This document shows positions 58,171 to 64,000 of a stretch of DNA of 64,000 bases, in pieces. The notes below the pieces were generated by a model that did no database searches, had not been told where the DNA came from, and saw nothing but the letters and a program-made list of their open reading frames with translations. This DNA is from Erythroxylum novogranatense (lineage: Eukaryota; Streptophyta; Magnoliopsida; Malpighiales; Erythroxylaceae), in NCBI GenBank assembly GCA_029891385.1, contig CM057235.1, positions 7,435,001 to 7,499,000 on the forward strand. The letters run 5' to 3'. Within the stretch, counting starts at the first letter, position 1; each line of letters opens with the position of its first letter. The position numbers and the translations under genes were made by a program.

Positions 58171-58769
58171 GAATTTTGTAGTAAGACCATTGCAAATATC
58201 AACAATTGGATTCTCATATTAGGATTAATTACAACTTATATAGAAAAAAATTATCATAAAAATTAGTTCAAATTTAATTTTATTTCCAAAAGAATTTAAA
58301 TTATTAAAGTATGTCCTTTTAATTTTCATTTTTAGTACTATTTGTGCTCGCGAGCAAAGGATGGGCATAGCCAGCGGACCACCGAGTCGGTCCTGCAGCA
58401 ATGCGTAGTAAATTGATTTCCACTCGTTACTCTTGTGATACACTGAGCCGGTCATCTTACATAATAACTAGATTCCCTGTACGGAATGTCACGTGAACAA
58501 TTATTAACACCATCCACTGGAGTTTCTTTCTGAAAGGCCTTGATTCATTTGTGCTAGGATTATAGTTCAGTGAAGAAAACAAGAAGACAAGCGATAGTGG
58601 CAGGATCAGAAAAATTAATGAAGTCAGTTTCCATAACAAAAACGGGAGTCAAACTCTCTGATTACAAGTACAAAGACATGCCTGCAATTCTTATGTAAAA
58701 TTCCAAGTAAGAAATTCAAAATTAAAAAAAAAAAAGAAAAAGAGGAAACCGTGGACTACACCTATTATA
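58171..58769 (-). other. EPF1 3' flank / probable 3' UTR
   Basis: Original version of the flank duplicated twice to the left. It contains an A-rich tract (58722-58742, T-rich on the coding strand) just after the stop. The polyadenylation site could not be fixed. A 60-codon minus ORF (58639-58457) is a chance frame as far as I can tell. Confidence 0.5.
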
Positions 58770-59256
58770 TCATGGGACAGGATAAGACTTGTTTTTACAC
58801 ATGCACTTGTAAGCTATGGGACAAGTCTCTGCCTCTTCAAGCGACGCACAAACGAAACTCACCATTACTAGTCTACAAGGTGAGCATGAGCCACAAGCAT
58901 GAGAACAGTCGGGCATGCTGGACCCTGCTACTTGGACCGTATCAGGTCCCTTGTTTTTTCTTCTTTCCCTGAAGAGAGTAGGATTAGTCACCATCCCATC
59001 TCTTGTCACGGTTGGCATTTGAGGAGAATGATGAAGTCCATGGCCTGTGTGATAAAATAAAATTGTTAAGACATGTTACACCAAGTATTTGAAATATTAA
59101 TCGATTCTAATTTGAATAACATAAATCTAAAGGAAAGAAGAGCTGCGGAGAAAAAGGACTCATACGTGTTCTCGGCCTGCTTATGTGCCTTGCAGATATA
59201 AAAGAAGGAAGAAGAAGAGAAATGAGCAATACTGCAATACAAATTGAACCCTTCAT
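58770..59256 (-). CDS. EPF1: EPIDERMAL PATTERNING FACTOR 1 (EPF1), complete two-exon gene
   Basis: EPF1 is a secreted peptide that enforces spacing between stomata by signalling through ERECTA-family receptors and TMM. Exon 1 runs 59256-59166: ATG, then a signal peptide (MKGSICIAVLL..., hydrophobic core, ending near SFISA) and RHISRPRT. The intron is 59165-59045 (121 bp), with donor GTATGAGT and acceptor TATCACACAG. Exon 2 runs 59044-58770: propeptide, then GPDTVQVAGSSMPDCSHACG and the cysteine-rich end to CKNKSYPVP. All eight cysteines are present. The spliced length is 121 residues, near the usual 100-120. The intron phase matches (one base plus two). The GPDTVQVAGS and PVP ends are EPF1-like rather than EPF2-like. 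No defect is visible. Confidence 0.94.
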
Positions 59257-59745
59257 GGTCTAGAAATGATATCCGAGGCTGCTGTCCTTCTATGCGCTTA
59301 ATTTTCACAAAAATTATAAGCTGCCTGGCTAAGCGTTGGTGAATATTTTGAGAGGAAGTGGTGAGCTAATGGAATATAGATATATATGTATATATAGATA
59401 TATGAAGTGGTGGGCACGAGCGTCGCATTGTATTGAATCGAATCACAGGCAGGAGTGTGTGCTTGAGAGAAAGTCACATGAAAATGAGTAAAAGAAAGAA
59501 TACTGCCTGAGTAATCACAGGAGTACTCAAGCCTTTCTGATTGTATGGAAGAAAGAGGGGACATAAAATGGAAGTATTTACTGCATTCGAAAAGGCTTCT
59601 TTTACGTGATCACTCTGACTAGTACTTCAGGTAAAGCATGCATAAGAATAAATGCTTTGGAGGGAGTTCAAATTTAAGAGAATTTTGAAAGGAAAACATA
59701 AATTACATGTCCACAAGCTATTAAATTGGACACCGAGGAGTTAAT
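59257..59745 (-). promoter_or_regulatory. EPF1 upstream region
   Basis: Upstream of the ATG on the minus strand. A TA-rich run (59376-59403, tatatctatatatacatata on the coding strand) lies about 120-147 bp before the ATG and is the best TATA-box candidate. Nothing here could be assigned to a specific transcription factor. The minus ORF at 59564-59298 is a chance frame. Confidence 0.4.
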
Positions 59746-60794
59746 GTGATTCTCATAAATGTTCTTTGCTTCAACGGACAAGATATGTTCCAGGTTGGAC
59801 CACTTACACCCTTTTGCTTCTTATTCTGTAAATGGAACATATGTACTATGCCAACGTTCCATCTACAAAATAAACATGTAATATGCATACCAACTTGGCA
59901 ACTTGGCATGACATTGTTACTAGCATCTGTAATATCAGAAACTAATTTAAGGTTTATGTGCCATTCTTTTAATAGAAAAATTTGACCGAGGACAGATAAA
60001 CTTGGACCTTAAAACTATTTAGACACAGTTACCCCCAATAAATTTGAGTCCGAATTTTTTGTCTAATTTTATAATGCTTTATTCTGTCTCATAAATTTCA
60101 GTCATTTATTTATGTAAGTCCTGCATAAACTAATGCGAGACCCACATAAATAAATGCAAAGCTAAGATGGTCTTAGCCTTTGCATCAACCCATTCCTATA
60201 TTTTTTAAGGAATAGCTTTCTCTTGTATAATCCCAACTTTGATGAGGAGGATAAGTCTCTTTAGGCATGACATTCTCCTAACAAATTTATTAATCATTCT
60301 GCTCAGTATGGTTTACTAATTGCCCTTCTTAAGACGAAATTTGCTACCTTTCATTTCACTTGCCTCTTTACCTTGTCCGTTACGTGACCTACATAATGAG
60401 ACAGTACAATCAGCTGTTTAGTTATTGAGTGACTACTCATATATTTGGCACCTCTCCTGCTGCTCAACTTCTTCGATTGTAGCAATTGATTGGGCTGCTT
60501 CTATCGACAACTCCGTTGAGAAATCAGAACAGGAATCAATTTTGTGGGCAGCGGAATAATAATAAAACTTTATCAAATGATTTGTTTTGTTGGAATCTAA
60601 CTATGATCAGATTACATCCGTAGTAGAAAACAAAAAATTTTATGAATTTCAAGAGGATCTTAATAATTGATTAAATTTGAATAAAACACAAATCGATTTA
60701 GAAATCGTACCTTATTCGATTTCTTTTGAATAAAACAGAAATCATTTTTTTTACTTATTCCCTTTTTTTTCTTTCGTGTTCTACATCATTAATT
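59746..60794. other. EPF1 distal upstream region with an imperfect palindrome
   Basis: Between about 59790 and 59905 both strands read nearly the same: 'tgtaaatggaac' near 59827 pairs with 'gttccatctaca' near 59857, with further pairing outside (for example 'ccaggttgga' with 'ccaacttgg'). This explains the similar ORFs on the two strands. 60010-60180 contains 'agtcatttatttatgtaagtcc...acccacataaataaatg', which resembles the MITE at 52041 and may be a diverged relative. No gene recognised. Confidence 0.45.
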
Positions 60795-60945
60795 TGCAAA
60801 TCACATATGCATGTGGGTCTATCAGAAACAGCCTCTTTATTATGTAGGAGTAAGGCTACGTATTATCAGACCTCCCCAGACCCTGCTTTACTGTAGGATT
60901 TTAGATTGGGTGTGATGATGATGATGATAATGATGTAGGTTCTAC
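60795..60945 (+). mobile_element. Au-type SINE, 3' part
   Basis: GTGGGTCTATCAGAAACAGC (60816 on), then 'cctctttattatgtaggagtaaggct', 'cctccccagaccctgctt' and 'taggattttagattgggtgtgatgatgatgatg'. This is the order of the 3' half of plant Au/TS SINEs (family form: 'gggtctatcggaaacagcctctctacc...ggtaaggtctgcgta...cctccccagaccc...gggattatactgggt' plus a short TTG-type tail). The tail is (GAT)n here. The tRNA-derived 5' part with boxes A and B is not clearly readable. Confidence 0.78.
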
Positions 60946-61877
60946 TGGCTCTCTGTCAATTTGTCAAGAGATTCAAGGGTAGGAATCTCTAGTTTCTATA
61001 TATAACCTTTCGTTATCTGTATAAAATATTAGTGATTTACCCAAAAAAATTCTAAATTAGATATAGAGCATGAAAATAATGTCTACTCTATTTGAGTTCA
61101 ATCATATTATTTCTCCATCATTAGCAATTAATCCAATTGATAATATTTAAAACTATTTTCAAAGTGTGATTTCACTTTGGTCAAATATTTCCTAAATTAG
61201 TACTAATAGAGAAGAATAAAATATTCTCCTTAATTATTTTAGAGTGTTGAATCCTCTATCGATCACTCATCATATAATTTATGTTATATCTAATAACTAT
61301 CACTAAGCTACCATTGACTAAAATGGTTATAAGTAGTATCAAAATATAAAATTACTATATGAGATACTTTAGTGCTCTCAAATCAAATGAACACTTATAC
61401 AATTATCCCAATAAAATTTTCATAGATATATAAATAATGTTTCAAATAGAATTCTCATATAGGTCAATTCAATGAACTTGTTCTCTAATAAGTACCCATA
61501 TGTTTGTTTAAGTATCTCCATACATAGTCCATGGGATCAATTACATCCTTCATAAGGAAGAAAAATAACATATGCTTATACTCGATTAATGTCCAATATT
61601 AATAAAATGATTTAGGAATAATGCATAAATGTAATATGATCAATTATAATCTCATCATAATTTCTTTTTTTGGGTAAAATCTCATCATAATTTCATTTTA
61701 CAAACAACCACTTACGATTTTTTTTACAAATTAAATCATCATAATTTCGTTTGTAAATTTCATTTTTATCTTATGGGCTTTTTCATATGCATCTGAATAA
61801 GTATAAGATAAAGAATACTTTTAAATCATTATACCACCCAACTACAACCAACCAATTGGCTATAGAATATAAACTAA
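60946..61877. other. Gene-free AT-rich stretch
   Basis: No ORF or RNA gene recognised. The content from about 61080 to 61720 ('ctaagctaccattgacta', 'aatgtccaatattaataaa') resembles antisense copia LTR sequence seen in plants, but no matching second copy lies in the window, so I leave it unassigned. Confidence 0.4.
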
Positions 61878-62369
61878 GGGGGCGTTTGGTTTGAGCACGG
61901 GGTTGGGTATGGATATGGGTATAATAGTAGAAGGGAATGAGAATGGGTATGAAAAATAAAAAATGATGTTTGGTTTGTAACTTGGGTTTTTGTATTAATA
62001 CCAATAATGTTGTTTGGTTTGTTGCATTAATGGGAATGAAAGATAATATAATATCATTTTTTCATATCATATTTATTATTATTATTATTATTACAAAATT
62101 TATAATAATAATAATAATAAGATAATTAATTTAGTATAATAAAATTAATAATTAATAATAATAATAAGATAATTAATTTCATATAATGACATTAATAATA
62201 AAAATAATAATAATAATTTAGTATAATAATGATGATGATGATGATGATGATGATGATAATAAGAATAATAAGGATAATAATAATAATAATAATAATAAGT
62301 TTAAAATTTATAATTATTATTATTATTAATAACAACAACAATAATTAATAATAATAATAAGTTTAAAAC

Positions 62370-62406
<37 letters not shown>

Positions 62407-62640
62407 TAATTAATACTAATAATAATTATTATTATTATAACAATAATTAATCATAATAATAACAATAATAATAATAATAAAGATGATAATGATGAGTGAT
62501 GAGTAAGAATAAAATTGCTTATGTGGGGATGGATATAAATACTAACCACTATATTGGAATGAAAACTTGATACCCACCCTTTTGAAGGGTTTAGTGGATT
62601 CCCAAATTTAATGGAATAAATCCATTCCCACGAATTGAAA
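61878..62640. mobile_element. PIF/Harbinger-like element, right-truncated copy
   Basis: Starts GGGGGCGTTTGGTTTGAG at 61878 after TAA (61875-61877), and its first about 190 bp match 22500-22690 closely. A TAA/ATT/GAT microsatellite follows (about 62070-62480). The right part 'gatac.caccc...agggtttagtggattcccaaa' matches 23650-23690. The right TIR is missing: similarity ends near 62640, where the copia LTR starts. Confidence 0.82.
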
Positions 62641-62932
62641 ATATAATAAATATAAGAAGTTGGGAGAATAATCAATCTTTATTAGTCTACTTCATGTATA
62701 TTTATATTGATACATATACAAAAGAATTGAATGTAATATTTACTGATTCATGAATATCTGGCGATTGATATGATAACCGATTTAATGTGATCTCCAAACC
62801 GGATGGATAAGTATATGGTGATATTGTGGATATCTTTTGACTTGCTAACTTGAACCATTGGGGATATTCTTTGACTTGCTAACTTGGACCGTTGGGCTCC
62901 TTAGTGTGACATGGGCTCTCCTTATCGGCCCC
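62641..62932 (-). mobile_element. Copia 3' LTR and PPT region
   Basis: On the minus strand a purine-rich stretch CTTGAGGGGCCGATAAGGAG (62933-62914) follows the pol frame, as copia PPTs do. The LTR then runs left to about 62641 with a TATA-like run and '...aataaagattgattattctc' towards its end. It contains a direct repeat of 'ctttgacttgctaacttg' (62837, 62870). Boundaries are approximate because the 5' LTR is outside the window. Confidence 0.6.
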
Positions 62933-63997
62933 TCAAGTGGTTATCGTGAGCGAAGACCAAGCTTGAACTTCAAACGGAGAAAGGGTTTGGCGAGAGAGGT
63001 TTTGTGGCGTGTCGGCGGTCTGATCGTCGGAGGTCACATGAGCAACACGGAGAGAGCCCGACTGTACTTGCTCACGGATGAAGTGGAAATCGATTGCAAC
63101 ATGCTTCATCCGTGAGTGAAAAATAGGGTTTGAACTCAGTTGGGTAGCTCCAACATTATCACAGTAGATGACCGGAGTAGATGGAGGCTTGAGGTCGAGC
63201 TCACCAAGGAGATTGACGATCCAGTTAAGTTCCGATGCCGTGTTAGCCACTGATTTGTACTCGGCTTCCGTGGAGGATCTCGCAACAGATCTTTGCTTCT
63301 TGGAACTCCATGAGACTGGGTTGCGCCCAAGAAAGACGATGAAGGCACCGGTGGAGTGAAAATGATCTCGATCCCCACCCCAATCAGCATCGGAGTACGC
63401 TTCAAGAGATTCAGTGAGATTTTGGTCAGAAAAAGCATGAAGTGAGGCAGGACTATATTTAAAGAGTTGAATCCCCTCATCGACCGTGCCAGCAATATAC
63501 CGAAGAAGACGTTTAACGGCCAACCAGTGGTCAGTTGTCGGACAATGACTAAACTGAGACAACTTATTCACGGCAAACGCAATGTCTGGACGGGTAAGTA
63601 AGAGATATTGCAGGCTTCCAATAATTTTTCTGTATGTTCCAATTTCTGTCAATTTGGTGCCGGATTGTAGTGTGAGTGTCGGACTACTGGCCATTGGTGT
63701 AGTGACTGGTTTCGCAGCATGCATTTGTGTGTCATGTAGTAAGTCAAGCATGTATTTTCGCTGAGATAGAAGAATACCATCGTTGTTTCGAACCACTTCA
63801 ATACCCAAAAAATAGGATAGAGGACCCATGTCTTTGACGGAGAATTGTTGTGCCAGGAGTTTAACATAGTGATCAATAAGCCCTGAATTGTCACCAGTGA
63901 CAATAATATCATCAACATAGACAAGAAGAAGAACTTTACCTCTGGCAGTGTGATTGAGGAATAAGGAAGCATCATAATAGGAATTAGTGAACCCCAT
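62933..63997 (-). CDS. Copia reverse transcriptase-RNase H, 3' end of pol (partial at window edge)
   Basis: An open frame of 354 codons, running off the right edge. Motifs in order: LLLVYVDDIIVTGD (RT active site intact), SVKDMGPLSYFLGIEV, LLSQRKYMLDLLHDTQMHAA, TPMASSPTLTLQSG, IGSLQYLLLTRPDIAFAVNK, LRYIAGTVDEGIQL; then RNase H EAYSDADWGGDRDHFHSTGA, NPVSWSSKKQRSVARSSTEA, IYCDNVGATQLSSNPIFHSR and HFIREQVQSGSLRVAHV. After 'DDQTAD' the family's 'LTK.LS...F' is shifted by an indel, giving a changed tail. Otherwise well preserved, hence probably recent. Reads from right to left into the LTR at 62641-62932. Confidence 0.9.
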   Translation of the reverse strand: MGFTNSYYDASLFLNHTARGKVLLLVYVDDIIVTGDNSGLIDHYVKLLAQQFSVKDMGPLSYFLGIEVVRNNDGILLSQRKYMLDLLHDTQMHAAKPVTTPMASSPTLTLQSGTKLTEIGTYRKIIGSLQYLLLTRPDIAFAVNKLSQFSHCPTTDHWLAVKRLLRYIAGTVDEGIQLFKYSPASLHAFSDQNLTESLEAYSDADWGGDRDHFHSTGAFIVFLGRNPVSWSSKKQRSVARSSTEAEYKSVANTASELNWIVNLLGELDLKPPSTPVIYCDNVGATQLSSNPIFHSRMKHVAIDFHFIREQVQSGSLRVAHVTSDDQTADTPQNLSRQTLSPFEVQAWSSLTITT

Positions 63998-64000
63998 TTG

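Noticed and set aside
59721..59985. Similar ORFs on both strands upstream of EPF1
   Set aside because: The sequence is an imperfect palindrome, so the two strands give similar proteins.

Overview
This window looks like nuclear DNA from a flowering plant, most likely a eudicot. It is AT-rich and contains almost only transposable elements. It has plant-specific element classes: a Cassandra LTR carrying 5S rRNA-like sequence, Tat-like and chromovirus-like Ty3/gypsy elements, Ty1/copia, plant LINEs, an Au-type SINE, and CACTA, MULE, hAT-like and PIF/Harbinger-like DNA transposons. I recognise one host gene with intact structure. It is EPF1, the secreted cysteine-rich peptide of the stomatal patterning family, on the minus strand at 58770-59256 with two exons and consensus splice sites. 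The species cannot be named from the sequence.

Layout, left to right. 1-835: MULE transposase relic. 837-about 6435: non-autonomous Athila/LARD-like LTR element (minus strand) with a 105-bp-arm inverted repeat and a Cassandra-like LTR inside. About 6436-8810: chromovirus-type LTR followed by an initiator-Met-tRNA primer site. 9560-10870: decayed copia pol. 10890-16590: remains of a CACTA element (TNP2 N-terminus on the minus strand, TIR at 16590) containing a gypsy gag-protease relic. 16690-19107: LINE relic. 19334-22338: solo LTR with GCACC target duplication. 22500-23793: Harbinger-like element with TAA target duplication and about 0.85 kb of TAA-type microsatellite. 23797-45950: a three-level nest in which a copia 3' end is split by a Tat-like gypsy element (24163-45693, TSD AGCAC). 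That element's antisense extra ORF is split by a chromovirus (26665-38403, TSD GAATC). 46000-50918: second LINE relic with a hAT-like MITE inside. 50919-about 58170: tandem array of a about 3.46-kb unit made of a copia 3' end and a piece of EPF1. 58770-59256: EPF1. 60795-60945: SINE. 61878-62640: second Harbinger-like element. 62641-64000: copia 3' end (minus strand), nearly open, running off the window.

The most interesting part is 50.9-59.3 kb. Here the intact EPF1 gene is preceded by two copies of its 3' flank and of the exon encoding the mature peptide. Each copy is fused to a copia fragment and each carries the same 150-bp MITE within the exon. Also notable are the antisense ORF of the Tat-like element, still in frame across the chromovirus insertion site; a 56-bp minisatellite with a 112-bp higher-order repeat; and a recurring pattern of base losses at CAG/CTG sites between repeat copies, which may reflect basecalling error at methylated cytosines rather than biology.
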